In this document: one piece after another, positions 18,202-27,992 of the stretch | How the letters are laid out: every line of letters begins with the position of its first letter | How positions within the stretch are numbered: the stretch's first letter is position 1 | Assembly (NCBI GenBank): GCA_023430325.1 | Contig: JAEZAU010000061.1 | Span: 1 to 36,694 of the forward strand | Length of the DNA stretch: 36,694 nucleotides | Origin: Bacteroidota bacterium | GTDB taxonomy: Bacteria > Bacteroidota > Bacteroidia > Flavobacteriales_F > PHOS-HE28 | Direction: 5' to 3' | Notes under the pieces: generated by a model | What the model was told of the DNA's origin: nothing | The model's input: only the letters and a program-made list of their open reading frames with translations | Databases searched by the model: none | Made by a program: the position numbers and the translations under genes

Positions 18202-18612
18202 ATGAACCAGACCATGTTGCGCCTCGCGGTCGTCTTTGTTCTTGCCTTTGCTTTTGCAGGCCTCAAGGCCCAGGAAGCTGAAAAGGACAAGGTGGTCTTT
18301 GCCATGAAGACCGGCAACAGCCGCGATCTGGCAGCGCTCTTCATCCCGAACATCGATCTTACGGTGAAGGAGAACGCCGATGTCTACAGCAAGGCCCAGG
18401 CCGAGCAGATCCTTCGCAAGTTCTTCAATGACCATCCGCCGGTGGACATGGTGATCGAGCATAGTGGCGTAAGCAAGTTCGGTGACAAGTATTTCATCGG
18501 CATCCTGCGCACCAAGAACGGCTACTTCCGCGTCACGTTCTTCCTGAAGAAGATGGAAAGCGATTTCCAGGTGAAGCAGTTGCGGATCGAGAACAGCAAG
18601 AACGATCTCTGA
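18202..18612 (+). CDS. DUF4783 domain-containing exported protein
   Basis: The start is ATG 18202 (136 residues), giving MNQTMLRLAVVFVLAFAFAG, a signal peptide with likely cleavage at LKAQ/EAE. The mature protein is a small alpha-beta domain resembling the NTF2-like DUF4783 family of Bacteroidota: VVFAMKTGNSRDLAALF, then AEQILRKFFNDHPPVDM and FRVTFFLKKMESDFQVKQL. Its biochemical role is not known. Association with rlmH on one side and nadC on the other is, to my knowledge, common in Flavobacteriales, which supports the taxonomic call. nadC starts two bases after the stop. Confidence 0.82.
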   Translation: MNQTMLRLAVVFVLAFAFAGLKAQEAEKDKVVFAMKTGNSRDLAALFIPNIDLTVKENADVYSKAQAEQILRKFFNDHPPVDMVIEHSGVSKFGDKYFIGILRTKNGYFRVTFFLKKMESDFQVKQLRIENSKNDL

Positions 18613-18614
18613 GG

Positions 18615-19457
18615 GTGCTTCCAGCAGGTACGGAAGAACTTATCGATCAGGCCCTGCAGGAGGATATCGGCAGCGGCGATCATACCACCCTGTCCACCAT
18701 CCCGGCCGATGCCCGTGGCAGTGCACGGTTGTTGGTGAAGGACGAGGGCATCCTGGCCGGTGTGGAGCTTGCCCAGGCCATAGCCGCCCGTTTCGATCCC
18801 GGCCTTGAGATGCGCATCTTCATTCAGGATGGCGCCATGGTCACGAAAGGTGATGTTGCATTCACCATCAGCGGTCCTTCACGCTCCATTCTTACAGCTG
18901 AACGGCTCATCCTGAACTTCATGCAACGCATGAGCGGCATTGCAACGCTCACTCGCAAATTCGTTGATGCGATCCACGGTACCGGATGTCATGTGCTGGA
19001 TACCCGTAAGACCACACCATGCCTGAGAGGGATCGAGAAGTGGGCCGTGCGGATCGGCGGTGGACAGAACCACAGGCATGGATTGTATGATATGATCATG
19101 ATCAAGGACAATCATGCGGACATGGCCGGGGGCCTGGCAAAAGCCATCAACTGCGTACGGGAATATCTCGATCGGAATGGCTTGGATCTTCCGATCGAAG
19201 TGGAGACGCGCAACCTCGATGAAGTGAAGATGGTGCTCGATACGGGCGGGGTGGATCGGATCATGCTCGATAACTTCAGGCCTGATCTGATGAGCACGGC
19301 AATAGATCTTATCGGCCGCCGGTACGAAACGGAAGCCTCCGGCGGCATCAACCTTCAAACGGCCAGAACCTACGCCGAGACCGGCGTGGACTTCATCTCA
19401 GTTGGTGTTCTCACGCATGGAGCCCCATCTTTGGACCTCAGCTTGAAGGCGCTGTAA
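18615..19457 (+). CDS. nadC: nicotinate-nucleotide pyrophosphorylase (carboxylating)
   Basis: NadC converts quinolinate and phosphoribosyl pyrophosphate to nicotinate mononucleotide, CO2 and pyrophosphate in de novo NAD synthesis. The GTG at 18615 is the likely start, two bases after the previous stop, giving 280 residues. Motifs include QEDIGSGDHTT (15-25), the substrate-binding LDTRKTTP (128-135), GGGQNHRHGL (148-157), MIKDNH (162-167), IEVETRNLDE and VDRIMLDNF. The conserved Arg and Lys residues around quinolinate are all present, so the enzyme should be active. No nadA or nadB is in the window. Confidence 0.95.
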   Translation: MLPAGTEELIDQALQEDIGSGDHTTLSTIPADARGSARLLVKDEGILAGVELAQAIAARFDPGLEMRIFIQDGAMVTKGDVAFTISGPSRSILTAERLILNFMQRMSGIATLTRKFVDAIHGTGCHVLDTRKTTPCLRGIEKWAVRIGGGQNHRHGLYDMIMIKDNHADMAGGLAKAINCVREYLDRNGLDLPIEVETRNLDEVKMVLDTGGVDRIMLDNFRPDLMSTAIDLIGRRYETEASGGINLQTARTYAETGVDFISVGVLTHGAPSLDLSLKAL

Positions 19458-19464
19458 GGCAGAG

Positions 19465-20436
19465 ATGCTGCAACGGGCAAGACGGAAACTCATCTATTCG
19501 AAACCTTCACGGCGCACCATACACTGGGCGAAGAACGTGAGACCGCCCGGTTTTGAAGGATTCAGTCTGTATGAGATATCCCGGTTCTTCTTCACGGCCC
19601 TCTCCCAAGGGAACATCATCACGCGTGCATCGGCCATATCATTCCAGGTCTTTCTTGCCTTCTTCCCGGGGATCCTGGTGCTGCTCACCTTGATCCCGTT
19701 CGTTCCGATCGAAGACTTTCAGGCCAAATTGCTCGGGTCCATAGATGAGCTGCTTCCCAGGGATGTCTACGATTTCATCGAGAGCACCCTGCATGACCTG
19801 GTGATCCATAAACATCACACGTTGCTATCGATCAGCTTCATCACGGGGATCTTTTTCGCCAGCAACAGTGTGAACGCCATCCTGCTCGGTTTCAGCGGCA
19901 GTACCAATCTCACCGGCTGGCACAGTGCCTTCAAACAACGCATCCTGAGCATCTGGCTGCTGCTGGCGCTCTCCATCCTGCTTACGATCGCCATTCCACT
20001 GTTCACCGTTAGCGGACTGATCATTTCATCCCTGGAGGAGATCGGGTTCTTCGGAAGTTTTTTGCAGGTGGCCTTGGTCTTCTTCCTGAAGTGGGCGCTA
20101 TCCATCCTGCTCGTGATACTCTGCGTGGCGCTGCTTTACAACGCCGGTGAAATGCGCAGCCGCCGCTTCAGGGTCTTCACCCCGGGGACCATTCTTGCGG
20201 TCTTCCTTATCCTGCTCGTCTCAGAAGGCCTGGCATTCGTGTTCAATAACATCACTGATTACAACGCCCTGTACGGATCCATTGGTGCCATCCTGGCCGT
20301 GCAGGTGTGGATCTATCTGAACATGATCGTGCTGTTGATCGGCTTCGAACTGAACACCAGCATCGGCCGCGCACATCGCCTTCATACCGAGAAATTGCAG
20401 TTGCGCAAGAAGGTGAGGGACAAGCCGGAACAATAA
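19465..20436 (+). CDS. yihY: YihY/BrkB family inner-membrane protein
   Basis: A 323-residue membrane protein with six or so helices and charged ends. It follows nadC by seven bases. ITRASAISFQVFLAFFPGILVL near residues 53-74, the central VSGLIISSLEEIGFFGS region, and the C-terminal YGSIGAILAVQVWIYLNMIV followed by IGFELN are characteristic of the YihY/BrkB family. Older annotations call this family ribonuclease BN, which is incorrect for these membrane proteins. The function is unresolved; a transporter or lipid-trafficking role has been discussed. The charged tail ends in LRKKVRDKPEQ, and the M1 peptidase ATG follows after 13 bases. Confidence 0.88.
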   Translation: MLQRARRKLIYSKPSRRTIHWAKNVRPPGFEGFSLYEISRFFFTALSQGNIITRASAISFQVFLAFFPGILVLLTLIPFVPIEDFQAKLLGSIDELLPRDVYDFIESTLHDLVIHKHHTLLSISFITGIFFASNSVNAILLGFSGSTNLTGWHSAFKQRILSIWLLLALSILLTIAIPLFTVSGLIISSLEEIGFFGSFLQVALVFFLKWALSILLVILCVALLYNAGEMRSRRFRVFTPGTILAVFLILLVSEGLAFVFNNITDYNALYGSIGAILAVQVWIYLNMIVLLIGFELNTSIGRAHRLHTEKLQLRKKVRDKPEQ

Positions 20437-20449
20437 CTTGGCGCTTTCG

Positions 20450-23400
20450 ATGCGCCTCCTCAGCCTCACGCTCCTGCTTCTTGCCATCGAACTGCTGGCA
20501 CAGCCGTTCGATCCCACACGTCCGCCCAACACTTACAGGAATGCCGATAATCCTGAGTATTGGAAGAACCGCCCACCATATGAAGGCTACTGGCAACAGG
20601 ATGTCCATTACGTGATAAAGGCCAGGCTTGATGATGAGCGCGATCTGGTGGAAGCGGAAATGGGGTTGACATATTGGAACAATTCACCGGATACCCTTCA
20701 TCACGTCTTCTTCCACCTGTACCAGGAAGCATTCGTTCCTGGTTCCTATGCCCGCGGCGATAGGGAGCGCGCACGCAAAAGAGAAGAACCTTATGCGGGT
20801 ACCAGGGTGGAAAGCATCCAGATCGATTCGGTGCAGCTGCGCACCGAACAGGACAACACTGTTCTACGCGTAGAACTGGACCGGGCATTGGAACCAGGCG
20901 AGAAACTCACTTTCCGCATCCATTTCACCACGCATTGGAGCATGGGCATGCAGCGGCGCATGAAACTCTTCAACGCATGGGGCTGGAAGCATTACGATGC
21001 CGTGCATTGGTACCCGCGGATCGCCGTTTACGATCGGCGCCGGGGCTGGGACACTCAGCAGCATCTTGGTCATGAGTTCTATGGTGACTTCGGCACTTTT
21101 GATGTGGAGCTCGATCTGCCGCACCACTATGTACTTGATGCAACGGGTGTGCTGCAGAACGAGGATGAAGTGCTGCCCACCGATCTGCGTGCGAGACTTG
21201 ATATCAAGAACTTCAAGGATAAACCCTGGAATGAAGCTCCATCGGTGATCACACAGCCTGTGGAAGGAGAACGGAAGGTCTGGAAATTCCATGCGGAGAA
21301 CGTGCACGACTTCGCATTCACCGCAGATCCCACATACCGGATCGGAGAGGCCGAATGGAACGGCGTACGATGTATAGCGCTTGCGCAGGAGCCACATGCG
21401 AGCGGATGGCAGAATGCGGCTGAGTACACAGCGAAGATCATAAATGTCTTCAGCACCGACTTCGGCATGTACGCATATCCGAAAATGATCGTGGCCGATG
21501 CACGCGATGGCATGGAATATCCGATGCTCACGCTGGATGGAGGCCGCGACCCGGACTACCGCAGTCTGCTGGTCCATGAGGTCGGGCACAATTGGTTCTT
21601 CGGAATGCTCGGCAACAACGAGACCTATCGCGCCTTTCTGGATGAAGGCTTCACGCAATTCCTGACCTCATGGGGTCTTGAGCGGATAGATGGGGACACA
21701 CTTGTTCAACGATCTCCAGGGAATTTCTACGAACGCAAGTTCCGCCAAACCGAACTGGTGCGCGAGAGCGAGGTCTATTACGGCTTCCAACGCGATGCGG
21801 TCCGCGACCAACTTCCACCGATCAACGTACACAGCGATGACTTCGGCTTATTGGGCGGCCATACCGGTGGATACGGTCATGCCTACTACAAGACCGCCGT
21901 GATGCTCTACAACCTCCAATATGTCCTGGGTGATGAGCTTTTCAAGAAAGCGATGCGGCACTATGTTCAGCAATGGCGTACCTGCCATCCTTATCCAGAG
22001 GATATGCGGCAAAGCTTCACCGATATCACCGGTGCCGAACTGGATTGGTTCTTCGATCAATGGATCGAAAGGGATTGGCGGATGGACTATGCAGTGAAGG
22101 CGATCAAGCGCCGATCCAGAAATGATGGCCAGGTCATCAGGCTCCAGCGAAAAGGCCAGATGCAGATGCCCCTCGATGTACGTGTAACGGCACGTGATGG
22201 ACGGATCTACGACTATCACATCCCCAACACCTGGTTCGTGAAGAAGACCGGCGCCACCGTGCTTCCGCGCTGGTTCCAGCAGGGCAATGTGCAGCGGAAC
22301 TATCTGATGAAGGTGGATATTGCTTCAGGCATCGAAAGCGTGACCATCGATACCACCGACCGGCTTGCCGACGCGTACAAGCTGAACGATCGCACCTCCG
22401 TTCCGGTGAACGTCTCCTTCGATCACCATCTCTGGCAGTGGCCCGATCGGCGTGCGTACGAAGTATTCGCCCGTCCCGATATCTGGTGGAACGGGTATGA
22501 TGGCATCAAGCTCGGCTTTCATGCGAACAGCAGTTACATGAAACACAAGCACAAGGTCCATTTCACGGCCTGGCTGAACACCGGCATCGGCCAAAACCTG
22601 CCTGATGGGAGGATGGATACGAGATATGATGCCATGAATTTCAATTTCCGGTACGAGAACGGCATCGAAAAATTATTGAAAGGTGCTTCGGTGAATTTGA
22701 ACGCACGCATACTGGAAGGCCTGGAACGATACAGCGCAGGTTGGAACTGGCAGATGCCCAACAAGAAGACCAGCGCATCAGTTGATGTGATCTATTTCAT
22801 CCGCAAGGACAGCACCGACCTCACCTATCTGCTCTATCCTGAGTTGTGGCGACCCGACAGGCTGAACGGCCGGGTGGATGTCGGCCTCAGGCATCGCTAT
22901 GACCATTCGATCGGGACCGGTGATGTGAAATTCGAAGCACGCAACAGTTCCGTGGGTTCGGCATGGAGCTATTCCCAGCTCCGCCTCACCGCGATCAACC
23001 AGAACGATCTCTGGCGACTGAGACTGCGCACACGCGTATTCGGTCAATATGGAACGGGAAGAGTTGCCCCTGAAAGCGCTCTTTACCTCGCCGGAGCCAA
23101 TCCCGAGGAAATGATGGAGAACAAGTACGTGCGCAGCATCGGCTTTGTGCCATATGACTGGACGGGGATCGGAACTTCGGTGGACCATTTCCAACATGGC
23201 GGCGGCCTGAACCTGCGCGGCTATGCCGGTTATCTCGCACCGGAGCTGGATGGTGATGGTAACGTGATCGTAACCTATTCAGGCAACACCGGAACATCGG
23301 CAAGTGCAGAACTGGATCTTGATGGCCTGGTAAGGTTCCGTCCCGGCCGGCTTGCCGAAATATTGAAGCTGAACGTGTACCTGTTCGGTGATGTAGGTGC

Positions 23401-23629
23401 GATAAGCTATACGCGCATCATCAACGAGCGTGAGCGGATCGAATTCGCCGAGCCCCGGGCAGATGCCGGTGTGGGCGTGGCGCTCATGATAAAAAGGTGG
23501 GGACCACTGGTGGATCTGAAACCTCTGACCCTTCGCTTCGATATGCCGTTGTTCCTATCAGCGTTACCGGCCGGTGAGGAAGAACATTTCGCGTTCAGGT
23601 ACGTGGTCGGCATCGGAAGATCCTTTTGA
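20450..23629 (+). CDS. M1 family metallopeptidase fused to an outer-membrane beta-barrel-like domain
   Basis: The start is ATG 20450 (1059 residues), giving a signal peptide MRLLSLTLLLLAIELLAQ. The first 600 or so residues are an M1 zinc aminopeptidase: the exopeptidase-like GME of DGMEYPM (354-356), and HEVGH (376-380) followed 18 residues later by Glu399 in LDEGF, the complete HExxH-x18-E zinc site. From about residue 660 to the end the sequence changes to alternating amphipathic strands with many aromatic residues. ALYLAGANPEEM and GGGLNLRGY resemble the last strands of Omp85/surface-antigen barrels, and the protein ends in Phe. This suggests a peptidase displayed on or anchored in the outer membrane, acting on peptides at the surface or periplasm. 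The peptidase assignment is firm; barrel topology is inferred. It has near-abutting neighbours on both sides. Confidence 0.88.
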   Translation: MRLLSLTLLLLAIELLAQPFDPTRPPNTYRNADNPEYWKNRPPYEGYWQQDVHYVIKARLDDERDLVEAEMGLTYWNNSPDTLHHVFFHLYQEAFVPGSYARGDRERARKREEPYAGTRVESIQIDSVQLRTEQDNTVLRVELDRALEPGEKLTFRIHFTTHWSMGMQRRMKLFNAWGWKHYDAVHWYPRIAVYDRRRGWDTQQHLGHEFYGDFGTFDVELDLPHHYVLDATGVLQNEDEVLPTDLRARLDIKNFKDKPWNEAPSVITQPVEGERKVWKFHAENVHDFAFTADPTYRIGEAEWNGVRCIALAQEPHASGWQNAAEYTAKIINVFSTDFGMYAYPKMIVADARDGMEYPMLTLDGGRDPDYRSLLVHEVGHNWFFGMLGNNETYRAFLDEGFTQFLTSWGLERIDGDTLVQRSPGNFYERKFRQTELVRESEVYYGFQRDAVRDQLPPINVHSDDFGLLGGHTGGYGHAYYKTAVMLYNLQYVLGDELFKKAMRHYVQQWRTCHPYPEDMRQSFTDITGAELDWFFDQWIERDWRMDYAVKAIKRRSRNDGQVIRLQRKGQMQMPLDVRVTARDGRIYDYHIPNTWFVKKTGATVLPRWFQQGNVQRNYLMKVDIASGIESVTIDTTDRLADAYKLNDRTSVPVNVSFDHHLWQWPDRRAYEVFARPDIWWNGYDGIKLGFHANSSYMKHKHKVHFTAWLNTGIGQNLPDGRMDTRYDAMNFNFRYENGIEKLLKGASVNLNARILEGLERYSAGWNWQMPNKKTSASVDVIYFIRKDSTDLTYLLYPELWRPDRLNGRVDVGLRHRYDHSIGTGDVKFEARNSSVGSAWSYSQLRLTAINQNDLWRLRLRTRVFGQYGTGRVAPESALYLAGANPEEMMENKYVRSIGFVPYDWTGIGTSVDHFQHGGGLNLRGYAGYLAPELDGDGNVIVTYSGNTGTSASAELDLDGLVRFRPGRLAEILKLNVYLFGDVGAISYTRIINERERIEFAEPRADAGVGVALMIKRWGPLVDLKPLTLRFDMPLFLSALPAGEEEHFAFRYVVGIGRSF

Positions 23630-23632
23630 AGC

Positions 23633-24037
23633 ATGCGCTGGATCGCTCCATTGTTCCTGATCTTCTCGCTATCGGCCATCGGTCAGGACATCAACGGCCG
23701 CTGGGTAACGATCGATGATAACACCGGAAAGAAAAGGTCCGTGATCGAGATCATGATCAATTCGGGAAAAGCATCAGGAAGAATAGTTGAGATCTTCGAT
23801 CCCGGCCGCCGGGACGCAAAGTGCGAAAAGTGCACAGGTACGAACAAGGACCGACCGATCCTGGGCATGTACATATTCAAAAATCTCGTTCGGGAAGGTG
23901 AAGAGTGGAAGGGTGAGATCTTCGATCCAGAGAGCGGCCGCATGTATGATTGCAAACTGTGGCTGGAAAAAGGTGGTTTGATGGTGCGCGGGTACGTCGC
24001 CTTTTTCTATAGGACACAGCGGTGGATCCGGGAGTAG
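23633..24037 (+). CDS. DUF2147 domain-containing exported protein
   Basis: A 134-residue protein with a signal peptide (MRWIAPLFLIFSLSAIGQ). The mature part reads as a DUF2147 domain: INGRWVTIDDNTGKKRSVIE at the start, GRIVEIF, CEKCTGTNKDRPILGM with the characteristic Cys pair, and FDPESGRMYDCKLWLE near the end. The family is a small lipocalin-like beta-barrel whose role is unknown, common as exported proteins in Gram-negative bacteria. It starts three bases after the M1 peptidase stop, so it is probably co-transcribed with it. Confidence 0.86.
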   Translation: MRWIAPLFLIFSLSAIGQDINGRWVTIDDNTGKKRSVIEIMINSGKASGRIVEIFDPGRRDAKCEKCTGTNKDRPILGMYIFKNLVREGEEWKGEIFDPESGRMYDCKLWLEKGGLMVRGYVAFFYRTQRWIRE

Positions 24038-24064
24038 TAGAGTAAAGTGACCTCATCCGTATGT

Positions 24065-25279
24065 CTATTCCTGCATTACCTGGAACTTGACGTGGCCGAG
24101 CACTCTCCCATCTTCGATCACGACTGCCTCGTAGAGACCGGAAGAGAACATTCGCACATCAACAGATCCTTGATAAATGCCTTCATGTATAATGCTTCCG
24201 GACAGATCGATGATCCGGATCTCTTTACGACTTCCCTCCTTCAGACCGGCGATGACAAAACTCGATGACGCAGGATCTGGAACGGCCCTTAGAGTTACAG
24301 ATTCTTCCAGGATCTCGAACACCGGAGTGCCATCGACCTTTACCAATTCCCACCAATCGGTGTGATAGGTGTTCTGCAGATAAACGCGTCCCAATCCGCC
24401 AAATGGCCTACCTAGCAAAGTAGCAGAAGCTCCGCTCCAACCGCTGGCGCCAGGATAATCAGGTATCGATGACCAAGCATTGTTGGTCGGTGTGTACCAA
24501 TACGCATCAAAACTGGCAACACCGTTGTCTGCCCCACCCGTGATCACAGCATCATATGTATATGGCATCACCATCATCCATGATCTTCCCGGTCCGGGCA
24601 TGGATTGGACGGCAGTCCAGGATGAATTGGACGGATCGAATTTCCAGAGCTCGTTCGGAAAATCAAGTGAAGCGACGCGCCCACCATGTACATATCCATG
24701 ACCTCCAATGGTGAAGCTTGTAGCCCCATAACGGGCCTGGCCAGGAACCCCTGAGATCGAGGTCCAGGTATCCAGGGCCTGATCGTACCGGTACATATCA
24801 GCGAGAAATGGGCCTGCTGCCGATCCATAGTTACCACCCCCGACATACCCATGGTTCCCAATTGAAAAGGCATGTGGACTATAGCGTGCATTTCCGGGCA
24901 GTGGAGCCTTCTCGGTCCATTGATCGAGAACAGGATCGTATTCCCAGAGATCGGATGAGTAGAAAGAACCTGATACATGACCGGCGACCACATAAGCCTT
25001 GTTACCGATCGAGAAGCATGCGCCATGACTCCGCCCGTACGGCATGCTCGCCACCTGGCTCCATGAATCAATCAGCGGATCGTATTTCCACGCGTCATTG
25101 AAATATCCTGCCCCGGCATTGCCTCCAGCCACATACGCGAAACCGTTCAAGGAAAAGGAATATGCGCCCCACCGACCAGGGCCAGGCAACGATGCACGTT
25201 GCACCCATTCGAATTGGACCTGTGAAAAAAGGACCGATGGAACCAAATGGAGCAGTAGGAAGATGCAGCGGATCATCAT
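24065..25279 (-). CDS. Kelch-repeat protein with T9SS C-terminal sorting domain
   Basis: The start is ATG 25279 (404 residues; the adjacent ATG at 25276 is equivalent), giving MMIRCIFLLLHLVPSVLFSQ as signal peptide. About six Kelch units follow, seen as repeats of a G-G pair, a Y-D-P segment and a Trp: AYVAGGNAGAGYFNDAWKYD, AYVVAGHVSGSFYSSDLWEY, GYVGGGNYGSAAGPFLADMY and so on, which should fold as a beta-propeller. The last 72 residues (from about LRAVPDPASSSF) match a Por secretion system tail: two short beta strands, IIDLSGSIIHEG and FSSGLYEAVVIEDG. The protein is expected to cross the outer membrane by T9SS and be attached or released. Ligand unknown; convergent with the DUF2147 gene. Confidence 0.88.
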   Translation of the reverse strand: MMIRCIFLLLHLVPSVLFSQVQFEWVQRASLPGPGRWGAYSFSLNGFAYVAGGNAGAGYFNDAWKYDPLIDSWSQVASMPYGRSHGACFSIGNKAYVVAGHVSGSFYSSDLWEYDPVLDQWTEKAPLPGNARYSPHAFSIGNHGYVGGGNYGSAAGPFLADMYRYDQALDTWTSISGVPGQARYGATSFTIGGHGYVHGGRVASLDFPNELWKFDPSNSSWTAVQSMPGPGRSWMMVMPYTYDAVITGGADNGVASFDAYWYTPTNNAWSSIPDYPGASGWSGASATLLGRPFGGLGRVYLQNTYHTDWWELVKVDGTPVFEILEESVTLRAVPDPASSSFVIAGLKEGSRKEIRIIDLSGSIIHEGIYQGSVDVRMFSSGLYEAVVIEDGRVLGHVKFQVMQE

Positions 25280-25403
25280 TTTGAATCGGATCAAGGCGAT
25301 GAAAAGATATGGCGGATCGATCCATATACAATCCGATCTTCGCATCGGATGGCGTTGCACGACAATAAGAGCTACAAACTGGTACATCAGGGAATGATCT
25401 GAA

Positions 25404-26492
25404 ATGGAACGCCCTCTCCTGGTCTATACTCATCCTAAGCGATTCTTTTTTGTTGCGAAGGATATCGAACTTCTGCGGCCACACTTTCGAGTGATCGAAC
25501 ACTCGTTCAACAGCCGCTCCTCACTCCTTCTTCCGTGGGACTTCTTTCGCCAATTCCTGGCCTTGGTGATCGCACGCATGAGAGGAGCCAGGATCGCGAT
25601 CGTTCATTTCGCGGGGCATCATGCGGTACTGCCGGTCCTGCTCGGTTTTCGCACGTATATCATCGTGGCGGGAAGTGATTCATGTTCCTTCCCGAAGATC
25701 GGTTACGGCAGTTTTCGCAAGAAATGGATGGGGCGATCGATGGCGTATTCCATGCGAAATGCCGCAGCGATCCTTCCGGTGCATAAGTCTTTGGAACGCT
25801 TCCAGAACTCTTACAGCGATTCGGGATCTTATGAGCAGGGATATGCGCATTTTATTCCAGGGACGTTACCTCCTTCCATCCCGATCGCTTATGGCTTTGA
25901 TATCGATCGGTGGAAGTCCACAGTGGCGGTTCGGAACAATGATCGGATCCTCTGTATCGCCAACGGTGCGGCCAGGGGAAATGCGATCCATTTCCGCAAA
26001 GGCATCGATCTTCTGGAACAAGCAGCTGTTCGATCGCCTCACCTTCACTTCACGGTGGTGGGCACAGATACCGGCTCGTACAAGGATGCGCCAGCCAACC
26101 TCACTTTCCTTCCTGTGGTGCCACCCGATCGACTTTCGAAGTTGTTCAACGATCACGGCATCTATGTACAGCCTTCGATCATGGAAGGGTTCCCGAACGC
26201 ATTATGTGAAGCTATGTTGAGCGGTTGCATACCCATCGGATCGAACATGACCTCGATCCCACATATCATCGGTGGTGCAGGAAAGATCATTGCACAACGC
26301 AATGCAACTCTTCTCCTTGAAGCGATCGAAGAGATACGCGCTCTTTCGGAAGAACAGGTAACAGAGTTACGCCTGCTGGCGCGTCAACAGGTGATCGGCT
26401 ACACCTTGGGAGAAAGATCTCGCCGGCTTCTCGAAATTCTTAGGCAACCTCGATCACCGGAACCTGCCGATCGCCTTGCTGACGATCGGTAA
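25404..26492 (+). CDS. glycosyltransferase family 4
   Basis: A 362-residue GT-B glycosyltransferase. The N-terminal domain (MERPLLVYTHPKRFFFVAKD onward) contains IAIVHFAGHHAVLPVLL and TYIIVAGSDSCSFPK. The C-terminal donor domain has ILCIANGAARGNAIHFRKGI, HFTVVGTDTGSYKD, and the strong motif QPSIMEGFPNALCEAMLSG followed by CIPIGSNMTSIP, the family E-x7-E region. It is divergent from the Kelch gene over 124 bases and its end overlaps the convergent flippase gene by 39 bases. Its orientation differs from the flippase and YfhO unit next to it, but it probably acts on the same glycan. Confidence 0.9.
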   Translation: MERPLLVYTHPKRFFFVAKDIELLRPHFRVIEHSFNSRSSLLLPWDFFRQFLALVIARMRGARIAIVHFAGHHAVLPVLLGFRTYIIVAGSDSCSFPKIGYGSFRKKWMGRSMAYSMRNAAAILPVHKSLERFQNSYSDSGSYEQGYAHFIPGTLPPSIPIAYGFDIDRWKSTVAVRNNDRILCIANGAARGNAIHFRKGIDLLEQAAVRSPHLHFTVVGTDTGSYKDAPANLTFLPVVPPDRLSKLFNDHGIYVQPSIMEGFPNALCEAMLSGCIPIGSNMTSIPHIIGGAGKIIAQRNATLLLEAIEEIRALSEEQVTELRLLARQQVIGYTLGERSRRLLEILRQPRSPEPADRLADDR

Positions 26493-27935
26493 CACTTCAT
26501 CGGTGGTCTTCAACACATGCGCCACCGGCCAGAATACGGCGGTGATCGCCAGGCTTCGCAGGATGATGTCGATCACAGGAGAACCGGTGAACGGTATCCA
26601 TGGAAAGATGCTTGCCAATGCAATGATCAATAGCACTACCTTGAGGGTATCCCACCCGAATGGCCAGAGATCATACCGCTTGTACAAATGGAAGGTCCGG
26701 TATGCGTTCACCAGCACCAGGGAGATCAACGTGGCCCAGGCAGCACCGATGATGCCCATGCTCCTGATCAAAAAGAAATTGGCTACCACATTGATCAACA
26801 GCATCAGACCACTGGACCACGCATCGATCCGATAGGACCGTGACATGGACAGGATGCCCGTGTTCAGGCCAACGGATGTATGAAGGAAATAGGCCAGACC
26901 GATCACCCACGCCACCGGCGCTCCATTGGCATACTCTCCCGGTAACATGAGGAACATATCATCTATGCTCATCCACATCAACAGGAATAGAAATCCACCT
27001 ACCAGGGTTTGCACCAAAGAGGATCGGCGGTAAACGTCGGAGATCTCCTTCAGATCACGTCGTTTCCAAGCGTCGGCGAGCATGGGCACAGCTGCCTGGT
27101 ACAAGGCCCTGCCGGGGGCGGCGATCACAGTACCGAAATAGAAAGCCACCGCGTAATACGCAACGTTGCGTAAGCCTTCGCCCAGCAATGCCCCGATCAT
27201 CAACTGATCCATGTTGCCGAGGATGATGCCTGCGATGCTGGCGGTGAGCGTGTATCCGCTATAAGTCGTCATACTACGGAACAACCTTTTGGGAAGTCTC
27301 CAATGCCGGTAGCCGGGTGATAGCTGTCCTGCGCTCCAGAGATCCGCTACAAGACCCAGTGTACAAAGAATGAAAATGCCTATGTACAACAGCATGAACG
27401 TGCCGAACGGAAGCGGGCTCCACATCTGTACAAGGATCAGCATGGTCTGCATCACACGCAGCACGAATTCCCTGAGAAATGTCGGTTGCACTGTTCTTCT
27501 CAACGACCGGCTGTATGCGCGCAGAAGCAGAAAGTAGATCTCGCTGAACACCAGCGGAAGCAAGAGAAGACCGTATCGCGCGTACAGCGCATTCCGATCA
27601 CCGAAGATGCGGCCGAGTTCTTCATGCAACACGCCGATCACAAGCATGGACACGCAGCCCACGGCCAGGCCGAATAGAAGCAACATGGACAACAATCCCC
27701 GATGCTGTTTTGCAGGATCCCTGAAATAGGGAAAAAAGCGGATCACCGTATTCTCCGCACCCAGTTGTCCGACCTGCGCGATGATGGTCGCCATGGAGAC
27801 CAGCAACCTCGTCAACCCGAACTCTTCTGCGCCGAGTACGCTCGGATAGAGAAGAACGACATTGACGAAACCCAGACCGATACCCAGGTAAGTGAGCAGC
27901 GTGTTGAAGATGGCTTGGCGGGCCATTGGACCCAT
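26454..27935 (-). CDS. polysaccharide flippase (MOP superfamily)
   Basis: A 493-residue membrane protein with about fourteen hydrophobic segments. The N-terminus MARQAIFNTLLTYLGIGLGF and the following LGAEEFGLTRLLVSMATI are typical of lipopolysaccharide-type flippases that export lipid-linked oligosaccharides. ATG 27935 and ATG 27926 (MARQ) are both possible starts; the second looks more like relatives. It is the second flippase in the window and is not similar by eye to the first beyond family features. It lies 57 bases after a glycosyltransferase on the same strand. Confidence 0.9.
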   Translation of the reverse strand: MGPMARQAIFNTLLTYLGIGLGFVNVVLLYPSVLGAEEFGLTRLLVSMATIIAQVGQLGAENTVIRFFPYFRDPAKQHRGLLSMLLLFGLAVGCVSMLVIGVLHEELGRIFGDRNALYARYGLLLLPLVFSEIYFLLLRAYSRSLRRTVQPTFLREFVLRVMQTMLILVQMWSPLPFGTFMLLYIGIFILCTLGLVADLWSAGQLSPGYRHWRLPKRLFRSMTTYSGYTLTASIAGIILGNMDQLMIGALLGEGLRNVAYYAVAFYFGTVIAAPGRALYQAAVPMLADAWKRRDLKEISDVYRRSSLVQTLVGGFLFLLMWMSIDDMFLMLPGEYANGAPVAWVIGLAYFLHTSVGLNTGILSMSRSYRIDAWSSGLMLLINVVANFFLIRSMGIIGAAWATLISLVLVNAYRTFHLYKRYDLWPFGWDTLKVVLLIIALASIFPWIPFTGSPVIDIILRSLAITAVFWPVAHVLKTTDEVLPIVSKAIGRFR

Positions 27936-27992
27936 GTCAATACGGATCTGGATTGAACATGCAGCGAATGTAGAACGATGCTTCCACGTGGA

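Noticed and set aside
20864..21658. Minus-strand open frame of 264 codons
   Set aside because: Antisense to the M1 peptidase domain including its zinc site; no recognisable motif.
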